A stretch of 64,000 bases of DNA from Bifidobacterium pullorum DSM 20433 (GCF_000771405.1 NZ_JDUI01000002.1:62001-126000); one strand, 5' to 3'. Counted from the first letter of the stretch, positions 18,382 through 27,322 are shown. Notes: generated by a model from the letters alone, not told the origin. A program made the numbers and translations.

Positions 18382-19935
18382 TCACGACATGGCGGCGAGG
18401 ATGTCCTTGGGGCGGCGGCGCATCAGCACCATGCTCGACAGGCCGACCGACACGGCGACCAGCGCCAGGCCGAGCCCGTACAGGCCGGCGATGGTCCAGC
18501 CATCGATGACGACGTGGATGCTGCCCATGTCGGCGTTCGGCGTGAAGCTGGGCGACATCATGTCGCTGTTGGCCACGGTCATGCCGTCCTTCGAGGTGAG
18601 CCCGCCGCCCGTGCCGCCCGTGCCGTCTCCCGTGCCGGCGCGTGACATGCCGAGCAACCCGTCTCCGACGAATTGTCCGATCATCGCGCCGATCGGCACG
18701 CTCAACGCGAACGCGACGACGGCCACGAGCGCCGCCTCTACCAGATACTGCGAGAGGATCGCCCAGCGGCCGAAGCCGAGCGAGAGCAGCACGCCGCTCT
18801 CGTGCATGCGCTCCTTGACGCGCGAGGCGAGCACCAGACAGAGGATCACCATGCCGGCCACCAATGCGAGCACGACGAGCGCGAGCACCAGAGCATCGAG
18901 GTTGCGCAGCGGTTCGGATACGGCATCGGCGTCCGCCGTGTCCTGGCTGACCACATACTGGCCGCCCGACAGTTCGTCGAGCGCCCGCACGCGGGCGGCG
19001 ATGTCGGCCGTGCGCTCGGGATCGGTCACGTAGAAGCTCACCTTGTCGAATCCTTCCTCGGCGGTGCCTTCGCGTGAGTGGTCGACCACGTCCATGGTGG
19101 TGAACATCGCGTTGGTCATCGACCAGTTGCTGGTCAGCGCGCTGGATTTCGCGGTCTGGTCGAACAGGCCGACGATGCGTACGGGCGTGCGCGTCCGCTC
19201 GACGGTGGTGCCGCTCATCTGCGCGTGGACGGTGGCACGCCGCAGCACGATCGTGTCGCCGATCCGCAAACCGTTGCGTTCGGCGAGCTGCGAGCCGATC
19301 AGCACGTCGCCGACCACGCCGTCGTCCGTCCCGACACCCGTCCCGGCGTCCGCGTCGTCATCCGATCCGTCCCGCTCAGTCCCCGCACGCGCGGCCGGGT
19401 CGATCACCGGCTCCCCGTCGGCGAGCACGAGATACCCCTTGGCGAAATTCGCATCGAACCGCGAGTCGGTGCCGCCGATGACGGTTACCGTGTCGCCGAA
19501 GTCGTCGGTCGAGAACGCCTGTTCGCTGGCCGGGTCGGTGCCCGAGCCGTCGTCGATGAGCTTCAGTGTCCGGCCGTCCGTGGTCTCCGGCACCAGCACC
19601 TGCTCGGTCGTCGCGTCACAGCCGCGGATGCCCTGGACCTGCGTCATCACCCTGCCGCACAGTTCGGCGGTGATCGGCTTGCCCGCGAACACCTGCTGAT
19701 AGCCCATGCCCTCGATCTGCCGGTTGGTCCAGTTGTCGGGGTTCGATTCGTCCTGTTCGATGGTGAACACCCCGCCGAGCGCCTGCCGTATCGCCTGCTG
19801 CGCATCCGCCGCCGCGCCACGCACCGCCAATCCGGTCAGCGTCGTCGTGGCGACGACGAGCAGGATGAGCAGCAGGCTGATGGTCCTGCCGCGTTTGCGC
19901 CATATATACCGCACCGCCAACGTGATGCTCCGCAT
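18382..19935 (-). CDS. FtsX-like ABC transporter permease
   Basis: 517 residues. TM1 (residues about 18-38, ISLLLILLVVATTTLTGLAV) is followed by a large extracytoplasmic domain (about 40-340). Three further helices belong to the FtsX domain (for example VLALVVLALVAGMVILCLVLA, LVEAALVAVVAFALSVPIGA). This 4-TM MacB-like layout suits a mechanotransmission or lantibiotic-export permease. It lies 51 bp upstream of its ATPase and 63 bp downstream of the histidine kinase. Probable role: resistance to, or export of, a surface-active peptide sensed by the linked kinase; this is inferred from context. Confidence 0.9.
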   Translation of the reverse strand: MRSITLAVRYIWRKRGRTISLLLILLVVATTTLTGLAVRGAAADAQQAIRQALGGVFTIEQDESNPDNWTNRQIEGMGYQQVFAGKPITAELCGRVMTQVQGIRGCDATTEQVLVPETTDGRTLKLIDDGSGTDPASEQAFSTDDFGDTVTVIGGTDSRFDANFAKGYLVLADGEPVIDPAARAGTERDGSDDDADAGTGVGTDDGVVGDVLIGSQLAERNGLRIGDTIVLRRATVHAQMSGTTVERTRTPVRIVGLFDQTAKSSALTSNWSMTNAMFTTMDVVDHSREGTAEEGFDKVSFYVTDPERTADIAARVRALDELSGGQYVVSQDTADADAVSEPLRNLDALVLALVVLALVAGMVILCLVLASRVKERMHESGVLLSLGFGRWAILSQYLVEAALVAVVAFALSVPIGAMIGQFVGDGLLGMSRAGTGDGTGGTGGGLTSKDGMTVANSDMMSPSFTPNADMGSIHVVIDGWTIAGLYGLGLALVAVSVGLSSMVLMRRRPKDILAAMS

Positions 19936-19998
19936 GCCGTGTTCCGCCTTTCCTTCCGTGATTGATGGCGGCGGTGAGCGCGGCTCCGGGCGATTCGT

Positions 19999-21408
19999 TC
20001 AGTCGGCGATGGCACCGCCGCCGACCGGAGCCGCGCTCCCCGCCAACGACGATTCAACAGGATGACGGTGTGGGTTCGGTATCGTTCCGGTTTGGTGTCG
20101 GTTTGGTTCGCCGGCGTCCCCATCCGCGTCGGGCGCGGTCCCGCCCAGCCCGTCGCCCCATTCCCGCACGATCGCCGCCGGCACGACCACCCTGTACCGG
20201 AAGATTCCATCCGTCATATCGATCGACGGTGTGCAGCCCTGGGACCGGAATATCGTGTGCGCGATATGGATGCCGAGTCCCGTGCCCCCGGTGGCCGAAT
20301 TGCGCGAGCCGTCCGGGCGGAAGAACGGCTCGCCCAGACGAGCCAGGTCGGCTTCGGGCAGCTGCTCCGCCCGGTTGCGGACCGTCACCGTCAGGGCGCC
20401 GGGCACCGTCTCGCAGCGGTCCGGCGCCGGAACCGTCCCTGTTTCGATGCGGACGGCGCTCCCCGGTGCCGCGTAGGCCACGGCGTTGCCGATCACCGCG
20501 TCGAAGGCCTTGTCCAGCAGGCCCAGCACGGCATGCAGCGCCGTCCCGCCGTCCACGTTGCACTCCACCGTCACACCCCTGCGGCGTGCCAACGCGTCAT
20601 GCCCCTCGACTGCGTCCTCGATCAGATCGCGCAGGCGCAGCCAACGCCGTTCCCCGAGTTCGGCGGCATCCATGCGCGACACCGTCAGCGTCTGGCCGAC
20701 GATGCGCTGCATCCGCTCCACGGTGCGCAAGGCGCGCGGCAGCACCGCGTCCCGGTCCGCATAGTCGCCCAGGTTCATCATCATGCCCTCGACCTGCGCG
20801 TGCAGCACGGCGACCGGGGTTTTCAACTCATGCGAGGCCGCCATGAAGAAATCGCGACGTTCGCGTTCCATCGCACGCACCACCCGCGTCTCACGGGCCA
20901 GTTCGTCATTGGCGGACGCGAGCCGCCCGTTGAGTTCGGCCAGCCGACGGTTGGCCTGCTGCATCGGGCGGATGATCAGCCGGCTGCACAGCCACGCCAC
21001 CACCGCGGACAGCGCCACGATGACGCCGATCATCGGCAGAAGCAGCGTGACGAACGTATCCTCGATGGCGGCACGCTGGGCATCGACCGTGATGGATACC
21101 GCGGCCCCGGTGCCGGGCGGGTCGCCGCCCGCCTCGGCGAACGTCCACGTCGAGACGCCATCCCCCTGCATGACGTCGGCCGCACCCGCCTCGCGCGCGG
21201 CCACCACGGAGTCGAAGCCGTACGGGAACGCCCATGACACGATGCCGTAGACCAGCACACCGCACAGGCTGAACGCGGCCAGCAGCCCCACGAACAGCCT
21301 CACCGACAGGCGGCCGACCGCACGTCGCACCCAGCCGGCGAACCGCGCCGGGGCATGCGCGGCAGACCGATCCCGATCGCCCGGCTCGACTTTCCCGCGC
21401 TCAGCCAT
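19999..21408 (-). CDS. Sensor histidine kinase (OmpR-partner type)
   Basis: 469 residues. TM1 (about 34-58), a short extracytoplasmic loop of about 60 residues and TM2 (about 121-145) are followed by a coiled linker. The HisKA box FFMAASHELKTPVAVLH has the phospho-acceptor at His193, and the ATPase domain has N-box AFDAVIGNAVAYAAPG and G-box GGTGLGIHIAH. The C-terminal ~50 residues are Gly/Asp/Asn-rich and low complexity. The ATG at 21408 overlaps the regulator's stop by 8 bases, so the pair is translationally coupled. The short sensor loop is typical of kinases that read their partner ABC transporter. Confidence 0.93.
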   Translation of the reverse strand: MAERGKVEPGDRDRSAAHAPARFAGWVRRAVGRLSVRLFVGLLAAFSLCGVLVYGIVSWAFPYGFDSVVAAREAGAADVMQGDGVSTWTFAEAGGDPPGTGAAVSITVDAQRAAIEDTFVTLLLPMIGVIVALSAVVAWLCSRLIIRPMQQANRRLAELNGRLASANDELARETRVVRAMERERRDFFMAASHELKTPVAVLHAQVEGMMMNLGDYADRDAVLPRALRTVERMQRIVGQTLTVSRMDAAELGERRWLRLRDLIEDAVEGHDALARRRGVTVECNVDGGTALHAVLGLLDKAFDAVIGNAVAYAAPGSAVRIETGTVPAPDRCETVPGALTVTVRNRAEQLPEADLARLGEPFFRPDGSRNSATGGTGLGIHIAHTIFRSQGCTPSIDMTDGIFRYRVVVPAAIVREWGDGLGGTAPDADGDAGEPNRHQTGTIPNPHRHPVESSLAGSAAPVGGGAIAD

Positions 21409-22171
21409 GGCGCGTCCCCGCCCGGTATCCCACGCCGCGCACCGTTTCCACGCTATCCGCTCCAAGTTTGCGGCGCAGGTTCATCACATGGATGTTGATG
21501 GCCTTGTTCCCGCAATCATCGGCGTACCCCCACACCTGCCGGGACAGCGCATCGCGGGTGAAGACACGACGCGGATGCTCGGCGAGCAACCGTATGATGT
21601 CGAATTCGGTGCGCGTCAGCGCCACGACATCGCCGCGGAGCAACACCTCATGCGACTCCGTGTCCACGATGATGTCGCCGAATCCCAGCAGGCCCCTGGC
21701 GGCAGTCCCGGTGCCGCACTCCGCTGCGGATGCGGCTATCGGAGCCCCGCCCGCCGGTCCGCCCGCAGTCGTCGGCTCGATGGCGGGTGAGGCGGCTGCA
21801 TCCGACCGCGCCGCGCAACGGCGCAGCACCGCACGCACGCGTTCGCGCATCACGCTCAACGAATACGGTTTGGTCACGTAATCGTCGGCGAGCAGGGAGA
21901 ACCCCTGCAACTGATGCCTCTCGTCATCAAGCGCGGTGGTCACGATAATCGGCACGTCGCTGCCGCGCCGGATCGCCTTGCAGACGGCGAACCCGTCCAG
22001 TTTCGGCAGCAGAATATCTACGATCACCAGGTCCACACGTCCCTCACGGAAACGGCACAGCCCCTGTTCCCCGTCGGCGGCCGTCAGCACGTCGTGGCCG
22101 TCATGCACGAACAGCTGTTCCAACGCGTGCAGCAGCTCCGCCTCGTCCTCGATGATCAGCAATCTTGCCAT
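21401..22171 (-). CDS. OmpR/PhoB-family response regulator
   Basis: 256 residues. The receiver domain has ARLLIIEDEAELL, phospho-acceptor Asp52 in LVIVDILLPKLDG and switch Lys in YVTKPYS. The C-terminal winged helix (ALTRTEFDIIRLLAEHP, NAI-type motif INIHVMNLRRKLG, VRGVGYR) is OmpR-like. The two domains are joined by an unusually long Ala/Gly/Pro-rich linker of about 45 residues (SDAAASPAIEPTTAGG onward). It is the first gene of the regulator-kinase-permease-ATPase unit and probably controls it. Confidence 0.94.
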   Translation of the reverse strand: MARLLIIEDEAELLHALEQLFVHDGHDVLTAADGEQGLCRFREGRVDLVIVDILLPKLDGFAVCKAIRRGSDVPIIVTTALDDERHQLQGFSLLADDYVTKPYSLSVMRERVRAVLRRCAARSDAAASPAIEPTTAGGPAGGAPIAASAAECGTGTAARGLLGFGDIIVDTESHEVLLRGDVVALTRTEFDIIRLLAEHPRRVFTRDALSRQVWGYADDCGNKAINIHVMNLRRKLGADSVETVRGVGYRAGTRHG

Positions 22172-22291
22172 CGGCACCGTCCTTGCATCCCGCGGCGGCC
22201 CCACATCCGCCGCCGAACAGCCTATGGTACAGGACGATGATTTGGTTTTGGTTTGCACCGGGGATGCGGACGGTGAATCGCCCGGAAAACC

Positions 22292-22333
22292 AACGGTCCG
22301 TGCCCGCGGCGCCACCGCGGGGCACGGACCGTT
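22292..22333 (-). terminator. Strong hairpin terminator after the cupin gene
   Basis: An 18-bp stem (arm 22292-22309 starting AACGGTCCGTGCCC, arm 22315-22333) has a 5-nt loop and one bulged G. On the minus strand it is followed by GGTTTTCC, a short U-tract. It isolates the cupin gene from the downstream two-component operon. Confidence 0.75.
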
Positions 22334-22364
22334 ATCGCTACAGCGTCCGGCTGTCCCAAGCCGT

Positions 22365-22784
22365 TCACTTAGAGGACTGGGCTGCCTCGGCATCGAGCGC
22401 GTAATACGTCTCGTCGTCCACCGGTTCCAGCCACTCGTTGCTCACGTCGGCGCCCGGAATCATGATCGCCAGATGCGCGAACGAGGCGTGCGGCGTGGCG
22501 CCGTGCCAGTGCTTGGTCCCGGCGGGCACGTAGACCACGTCGCCCGGCTGCATCGTGACCACCGGTTTGCCCCACTCCTGGTAGTAGCCGACGCCGCCCA
22601 CGGCGATCAGGATCTGCGGCGAGTTGTGATGGATATGCCAGTTGTTGCGGCACCCCGGTTCGAACGTGACGTTCGACAGCGCGATCTCCTTGTTCAACAA
22701 TGGCGCCAGATAGCTCTGGCCGATGAAATACCGCGCGTAGGCGTCGTTCGGTTCGCCCATCGGGAACAGGCTGGGATTGTTCAT
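22365..22784 (-). CDS. Small single-domain cupin protein
   Basis: 139 residues. One cupin barrel: the first motif is WHIHHNSPQILIAVGGVGYYQEWG (G-x5-H-x-H-x3-4-E-like, with His residues and Gln in place of the usual Glu). The second is PGDVVYVPAGTKHWHGATP with a His ligand. It looks like the carboxymuconolactone-decarboxylase/quercetin-dioxygenase-like cupins often placed next to oxidoreductases. The ATG at 22784 has AGGAAGG upstream. An SDR gene lies just upstream in the same direction, so the two may act on the same small molecule, which is unknown. Confidence 0.85.
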   Translation of the reverse strand: MNNPSLFPMGEPNDAYARYFIGQSYLAPLLNKEIALSNVTFEPGCRNNWHIHHNSPQILIAVGGVGYYQEWGKPVVTMQPGDVVYVPAGTKHWHGATPHASFAHLAIMIPGADVSNEWLEPVDDETYYALDAEAAQSSK

Positions 22785-22919
22785 GGTGTTGTCCTTCCTG
22801 ATCGGCCCCGTCGAATCCGTCGGCACGGGGACGGAGCCACACGGTTCCATTCCTACCCGCATGCCCTTCGGATTGCTAATGCCGCATCAACATGGTCGTT
22901 ATGCCTGTTACGCATACGA

Positions 22920-23618
22920 TCACACGTAGTTGCGTTCGATCAGGATGTCGGAGACGGTCAGGTTCGCGTCGTTGACCAGGTTGAACAGGATGACGTTGGC
23001 GCAGTCGGCCGGGCTCATGAACGTGTGCTGCTTCTCCTCGGAGACGTAGTCGTGGCTGTCGCGGTAGAACTCGGTGTCGATGCCGCCCGGGCACACGCCC
23101 ACGATCTTGACGCTGGTGCCCTTGTAGGCGGCTTTGAGGCTTTCGGTATAGCCACGCTCGCCCCACTTGGTGGCGCAGTACACGGATTCGTTGGCGTTGC
23201 CGCGCGTGGCGGCGGTGCTCATGACGTTGGCGATCTTCAGGTCGCGCTCGCCATCCGCCTTCAGCGTTTCGACGCTGAACAGGATCATGCCCTTGAGACC
23301 CTTGAGGCACTTGTCCACGTCGGCGGCTTCGTATGCGGTCGGCACCTTGAACGAGGGCTGTCCGGCGTTGTTGATCAGCAGGTCGATGTGCCCGATCGAC
23401 GCGGCCTCGGCCACCGCCGCCCTGGCGAACGCCTCATCCGAGATGTCGCCGGTCAACGCCCGGTAGCGGTCGGCTCCGAACTCCACGGCGAGCTCCTCCT
23501 GACGTGCGGCGTTGAAATCCACGCCGCACACGAACCATCCCCTTTCGATCAGTTGCCGCGTGAGCTCATACCCCAGTCCCAACGCGCTGCCCGTCACGAT
23601 TGCGATCCGCTTGTCCAT
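22920..23618 (-). CDS. Short-chain dehydrogenase/reductase
   Basis: 232 residues, classical SDR size. It has the NAD(P) motif TGSALGLGYELT, the NNAG motif (LLINNAGQPSF), a catalytic Ser/Tyr/Lys set with YCATKWGERGYTESL (Tyr-x3-Lys), and PGGIDTEFY after it. The N-terminal VCGVDFN, with Asp at the end of beta2, suggests NAD preference. AGGGAGG precedes the ATG at 23618. Probable unit with the cupin 135 bp downstream; substrate unknown. Confidence 0.9.
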   Translation of the reverse strand: MDKRIAIVTGSALGLGYELTRQLIERGWFVCGVDFNAARQEELAVEFGADRYRALTGDISDEAFARAAVAEAASIGHIDLLINNAGQPSFKVPTAYEAADVDKCLKGLKGMILFSVETLKADGERDLKIANVMSTAATRGNANESVYCATKWGERGYTESLKAAYKGTSVKIVGVCPGGIDTEFYRDSHDYVSEEKQHTFMSPADCANVILFNLVNDANLTVSDILIERNYV

Positions 23619-23670
23619 CACGACCTCCCTGTCTTGCCGGAACCAATCGCCCTTCACTGTATCGAACCGG

Positions 23671-23764
23671 TACGACTCCAGCGAACGGCATGTTGCACAC
23701 CCGCCATCACGGCGGAGGCGTGCCGTCCACCAGGTGCGACTCCGGCGAACGGCACGCCGTACAC
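23671..23764. repeat. Imperfect 30-bp direct repeat in divergent SDR/FetA spacer
   Basis: Copies at 23671-23700 and 23735-23764 agree at 24 of 30 positions, sharing the core CGACTCC(A/G)GCGAACGGCA and the end ACAC. They lie between the divergent SDR and ATPase genes. This suggests paired operator sites, or part of a repeated element. Confidence 0.6.
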
Positions 23765-23885
23765 ACCACACCTGTTGCGGGCATGCATCGCAGTCATGCA
23801 TCCGTATACCCCACCATCCCATCCGCAACGGCAACATACACCCCGCATATCCCACAGCCGCATCGGCTCCGCCTACACTGAGAAC

Positions 23886-24734
23886 ATGACAGCCTTACTA
23901 CGCGCCGAACACCTGTCCTGCGCATTGCCGTCGGACGGCGGCGAGCGCGCGTTGTTCCGCGACCTGTCACTGCAGGTCGAATCCGGCGAGATCGTCGATC
24001 TGACCGGCCCTTCCGGCTCCGGCAAATCCAGTCTGCTGACCGCGCTGGCGCAGCTCAATCCGCACGCGTCCGGCGATCTGACCCTGCAGGGGCGGCCCGT
24101 ATCCGCCTTCACCCCGCAGCAGTGGCGCACGCAGGTCACCTACCTGCCGCAACAGGCCATCCTGACCGGACAGACCGTGGCCGAGGCGATCCGTCTGCCG
24201 TTCACGTTGGCCGTTCGCGACGGCGGCTCGAACGGTGCGGAGATCGCGGAGGACGCATATAACGGCGGCCGGAGACGTTTCCCGTCATTGCTCCGAGGTG
24301 CCGCCCACCACACGACCGATCGTTTGGACGACGCAGCGATCCGCCGGATGCTGGATGCGCTGGGCTGCGGCGACATCGAGCTGGATCGGCCGCCGCACGA
24401 CCTGTCGGGCGGTCAGTCGGCGCGCGTCGCGCTGGCGCGTACGCTGCTGACCCGGCCGAAGCTGCTGCTGGCCGACGAGGTCGACGCCGGATTGGATGAC
24501 GACAACGCGGCCAAGGTCGCCGCGATCATGACGCGGGCGGCGCACGAGGGTATGGCGATCATCCGCATACGGCACCGGCCACCGGACGGAGCGTCCTCAC
24601 GCACGCTGGTATTGAGCGACGGTCGGCTGCATGGCAACGACGCAGCCCATGATTCAGGCAGCACCGATATACTGGCCGCCGCACATGCCGATGGTTCACG
24701 GTCCGGTACTGCGCGGCCGGAAGAGGAGGCGTGA
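23886..24734 (+). CDS. FetA-like (YbbL) ABC ATP-binding protein
   Basis: 282 residues. Walker A LTGPSGSGKSS, Q-loop VTYLPQQA, signature DLSGGQSARVALAR, Walker B LLLADEVDAGLD. The FetA/FetB pair exports iron in enterobacteria and protects against oxidative stress. Two features are unusual: an insert of about 35 residues between Q-loop and signature (DGGSNGAEIAEDAYNGG onward), and a hydrophilic C-terminal tail of about 40 residues. The H-loop region reads IIRIRHRPP rather than the common V-T-H. The stop is followed after one base by the ATG of the permease, so the two are one operon. Confidence 0.87.
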   Translation: MTALLRAEHLSCALPSDGGERALFRDLSLQVESGEIVDLTGPSGSGKSSLLTALAQLNPHASGDLTLQGRPVSAFTPQQWRTQVTYLPQQAILTGQTVAEAIRLPFTLAVRDGGSNGAEIAEDAYNGGRRRFPSLLRGAAHHTTDRLDDAAIRRMLDALGCGDIELDRPPHDLSGGQSARVALARTLLTRPKLLLADEVDAGLDDDNAAKVAAIMTRAAHEGMAIIRIRHRPPDGASSRTLVLSDGRLHGNDAAHDSGSTDILAAAHADGSRSGTARPEEEA

Positions 24735-24735
24735 C

Positions 24736-25524
24736 ATGAACGGAGGAACCTACTACCCCATCGACGTCTGGGGACTGATGGCGGCCATGCTGATGGTGGC
24801 GGCCGCCGCCGCGGTGTCCTGGCGGATGCGGCTGGGCATCGGCCGGACGCTGCTGTGGTCGGCCTGCCGCGCGTTGCTGCAGCTGTGCGCGATGGGACTG
24901 ATCATCGGGTTCGTGATCCGCGCTGACAATCCCTGGCTGGTGGCCCTGCTGATCGTGGTCATGCTGGGGGCCGGCGTGCAGATCACACTGTCCCGGGCCA
25001 AGGGCGTGCCGCGGGGCATGGCCGGACCGGTGCTGTTGGCGTTGGTCATCACGATGCTGCTGATGCTGACGTTGGTGGCCGAGCTGATCGTGCGTCCGAC
25101 GCCGTGGTATTCGCCGCAGCTGGTGGTGCCGCTGACCGGCATGCTGTTGGGGAACTCGGTGTCCGCGCTGGCGGTGGGGTTGACGCGGTTCTTCGAAAGC
25201 ATGCGGGAGCGGCGCGATGAAATCCAGATGATGCTGGCGTTGGGCGCCACGACGTGGGAGGCGGCCCGGCCGTCGATCGTCTCCTCGTTGAGACTCGGTC
25301 TGTTGCCCACAACGGCCTCCCTGGCATCGAGCGGCATCGTGACGATCCCCGGCATGATGGCGGGACAGGTCATCGCCGGCGGGGATCCGTTCGATGCGGC
25401 GAAATACCAGTTCGTGATTCTGGCCGCGATCTCGGCGCTGACCCTGCTGGCGGACACGATCATCATGCTGCTGGTGTACCGGCGTTGCTTCACCGACAAG
25501 GACCAATACCTCATGGCATGGTAG
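24736..25524 (+). CDS. FetB-like (UPF0014/YbbM) permease
   Basis: 262 residues with about seven hydrophobic helices. The stretch GMLLGNSVSALAVGLTRFFESM and the cytoplasmic coupling helix RDEIQMMLALGATTWEAARPSI, followed by SSGIVTIPGMMAGQVIAGGDP, are hallmarks of UPF0014 permeases. With the upstream ATPase it should form a FetAB-type metal (iron) exporter. The ribosome site GAGGAGG lies inside the end of the ATPase gene. The exported metal is inferred from the family. Confidence 0.93.
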   Translation: MNGGTYYPIDVWGLMAAMLMVAAAAAVSWRMRLGIGRTLLWSACRALLQLCAMGLIIGFVIRADNPWLVALLIVVMLGAGVQITLSRAKGVPRGMAGPVLLALVITMLLMLTLVAELIVRPTPWYSPQLVVPLTGMLLGNSVSALAVGLTRFFESMRERRDEIQMMLALGATTWEAARPSIVSSLRLGLLPTTASLASSGIVTIPGMMAGQVIAGGDPFDAAKYQFVILAAISALTLLADTIIMLLVYRRCFTDKDQYLMAW

Positions 25525-25637
25525 CCGATGCCTGACGGCGTGCGCCTCGGTCGGCGCGAGAGGTGTCGGCGAAGTCGATCACGGGCCATGCATCTTCTCC
25601 CCATCGCAGGGAGAAGGCGGACATGGCGGATATGAAT

Positions 25638-25665
25638 GTGGGGCGGCTTGTTCAGGCCGCCCCAC
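25638..25665. terminator. Bidirectional hairpin between convergent fetB-like and uraA genes
   Basis: GTGGGGCGGC (25638-25647) pairs with GCCGCCCCAC (25656-25665) around an 8-nt loop. It is symmetrically placed between convergent stops. No U-tract on either side. Confidence 0.6.
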
Positions 25666-25699
25666 GGGAGTCGGTCATCCGTGTTCGGATGGACCGTCA

Positions 25700-26989
25700 T
25701 CACTTGATGTCCGGATCGTCCTTCTCGATGGTGCCGGTGGCCTTGCCGATGGCCTTGAGGCCGTGGTAGGCGACGAGCACGGCGATGGTGCCGATGGCGA
25801 TGCCGTTGAACTGCACGCCCTGGATGGCGAACGTGAAGTCGGCGATGCCGATAATCATGACGATGGCGGCGGTCATGACGTTGAGCGACTTGTCGAAGTT
25901 GACATGGTTGTCCACCCAGATGCGCACGCCCATCATGCCGATCATGCCGTACAGCAGCGTGGTCACGCCGCCGAGCACGCCGGCGGGGATCGTGTTGATG
26001 ATCGCGCCGAACTTCGGGCACAGGCTCAGCAGCAGCGCGAAGCCGGAGGCGAACCAATAGGCGGCGGTGGAGTAGACCTTGGTGGAGGCCATCACGCCGA
26101 TGTTCTCGCCGTAGGTGGTGGTGCCGGAGCCGCCGCCGAAACCGGCAATGGCGGTGCCCAGACCGTCGGCGAACAGGGCGGTGCCCATCTTGTCGTCATA
26201 GTCGCGGCCGGTCATCTGCGCCACGGACTTGACGTGGCCGACGTTCTCGGCGATGAGCACGAGTACCACCGGGATGAACATCGGCAGGATGGAGAAGTCG
26301 ACCTGCGGCAGGTGGAACTTCGGCAGACCGATCCACGCGGCCTCGTTCACGGCGGAGAAGTCGACCTGGCCGCGGAAGCAGGCGTAGATGTAGCCGACGA
26401 TGACGCCGAGCAGGATGTTCAGACGGCCGAGCAGGCCCTTGAACAGCACGGAGATGACCAGCACGGCCACCAGGGTGACCAGCGCGGTGTCGGGGGCGAG
26501 CTGGAAGTTGTTCCACACGCTCGGGGCCAGGTTGAAGCCGATGATGGCCACGATGGCGCCGTTGACGACCGGCGGCATGACCACATCGATCCACTTGGAG
26601 CCGGCGAAGTGCACGAGCAGGCCGATCAGGGCCAGCAGCAGACCGGTGACCATGATGCCGAAGCTGGCGACGGCCAGGCCCTTGTTCGCCGTGGTGACGG
26701 CGGTGATCGGGGCGATGAAGCCGAAGGACGAACCCAGGTAGCTCGGCAGGACGTTCTTGTTGATGAGCAGGAACAGGGCGGTCGACATGGCCGTGAAGAA
26801 CAGCGTGGTCGACGGATCGAAGCCGGTGAGGATCGGCACGAGGAAGGTCGCGCCGAACATGGCCACCACATGCTGGGCGCCGATACCTGCGGTACGGCCC
26901 CAGGTCAGACGCTCATCGGGTTCGACGACCTCGCCGGGATGCAGCGTCTTGCCATCGCCATGGATGGCCCAGCTGAACAGATTCGTCAT
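25700..26989 (-). CDS. uraA: Uracil/xanthine permease UraA (NCS2 family)
   Basis: 429 residues with about 14 hydrophobic segments. Seen: GAQHVVAMFGATFLVPILTGFDPSTTLF at the N-terminus (the QH motif of helix 1), NVGHVKSVAQMTGRDYD, and GGSGTTTYGENIGVMASTKVYS, the NCS2 signature between helices 9 and 10. The last is closest to uracil carriers (GGxxxTTYGENIGxxAxT). It imports uracil by proton symport. AAGGAG lies 8 nt before the ATG at 26989. Its 333-bp upstream region holds a leader hairpin, a -10-like element and a tandem repeat array, so expression may be controlled there. Confidence 0.95.
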   Translation of the reverse strand: MTNLFSWAIHGDGKTLHPGEVVEPDERLTWGRTAGIGAQHVVAMFGATFLVPILTGFDPSTTLFFTAMSTALFLLINKNVLPSYLGSSFGFIAPITAVTTANKGLAVASFGIMVTGLLLALIGLLVHFAGSKWIDVVMPPVVNGAIVAIIGFNLAPSVWNNFQLAPDTALVTLVAVLVISVLFKGLLGRLNILLGVIVGYIYACFRGQVDFSAVNEAAWIGLPKFHLPQVDFSILPMFIPVVLVLIAENVGHVKSVAQMTGRDYDDKMGTALFADGLGTAIAGFGGGSGTTTYGENIGVMASTKVYSTAAYWFASGFALLLSLCPKFGAIINTIPAGVLGGVTTLLYGMIGMMGVRIWVDNHVNFDKSLNVMTAAIVMIIGIADFTFAIQGVQFNGIAIGTIAVLVAYHGLKAIGKATGTIEKDDPDIK

Positions 26990-27015
26990 CTGTTTATCTC
27001 CTTTGAACTCTCTCA

Positions 27016-27053
27016 GCGCGGAACACTCCGTCCGCGCGCCGCAGAATAGTATA
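27016..27053 (-). promoter_or_regulatory. uraA leader: -10 element and hairpin before the ribosome site
   Basis: On the minus strand TATACT (27053-27048) is a good -10 without a clear -35. The leader then folds GCGCGGA (27037-27031) against TCCGCGC (27022-27016) with an 8-nt loop, ending about 15 nt before AAGGAG. Such a hairpin could affect translation; no antiterminator is obvious. Confidence 0.4.
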
Positions 27054-27080
27054 GCGACACGCCTAGTCCATCGCCGCCCA

Positions 27081-27305
27081 AACCCTTTTGCCGCAGCAAC
27101 ACCACAGCGCTGCGTCAAAAGGGCCAGATCGCATCGCCTTTCTGGACCAAAAGATGCAGTACCACCAAGCCACTGCCGCAAAAGGGCCAGTTCAACCCGG
27201 CCAACTGGACCAAAGACGCAGCAACACCAAACCACTGCCGCAGAAGGGTCAGATGGCGTTAGCGAACTGGACCAAAAGTCGCAGTGCCACAGCGCAACTG
27301 CGACT
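27081..27305. repeat. Tandem ~63-bp repeat array with hairpins, about 3.5 units
   Basis: Units start at 27118 (63 nt), 27181 (62 nt) and 27243 (63 nt), with a partial unit at 27081-27117. Each has AAAAGGGCCAG, then CTGGACCAAAAG, then a GCAG...CTGC hairpin. Seen on the minus strand, stem pairs change together: CCAGA/TCTGG in the first unit and CCAGTT/AACTGG in the second. The unit-3 hairpin is an 8-bp perfect stem, GTCGCAGT/ACTGCGAC (27279-27305). No coding potential is convincing. It fills most of the 333-bp gap between the phosphatase stop and uraA. Confidence 0.8.
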
Positions 27306-27322
27306 ATCGGATCAGATCCGGC

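Noticed and set aside
27081..27305. CRISPR array
   Set aside because: Units are contiguous and diverged, without unique spacers; there are no cas genes nearby.
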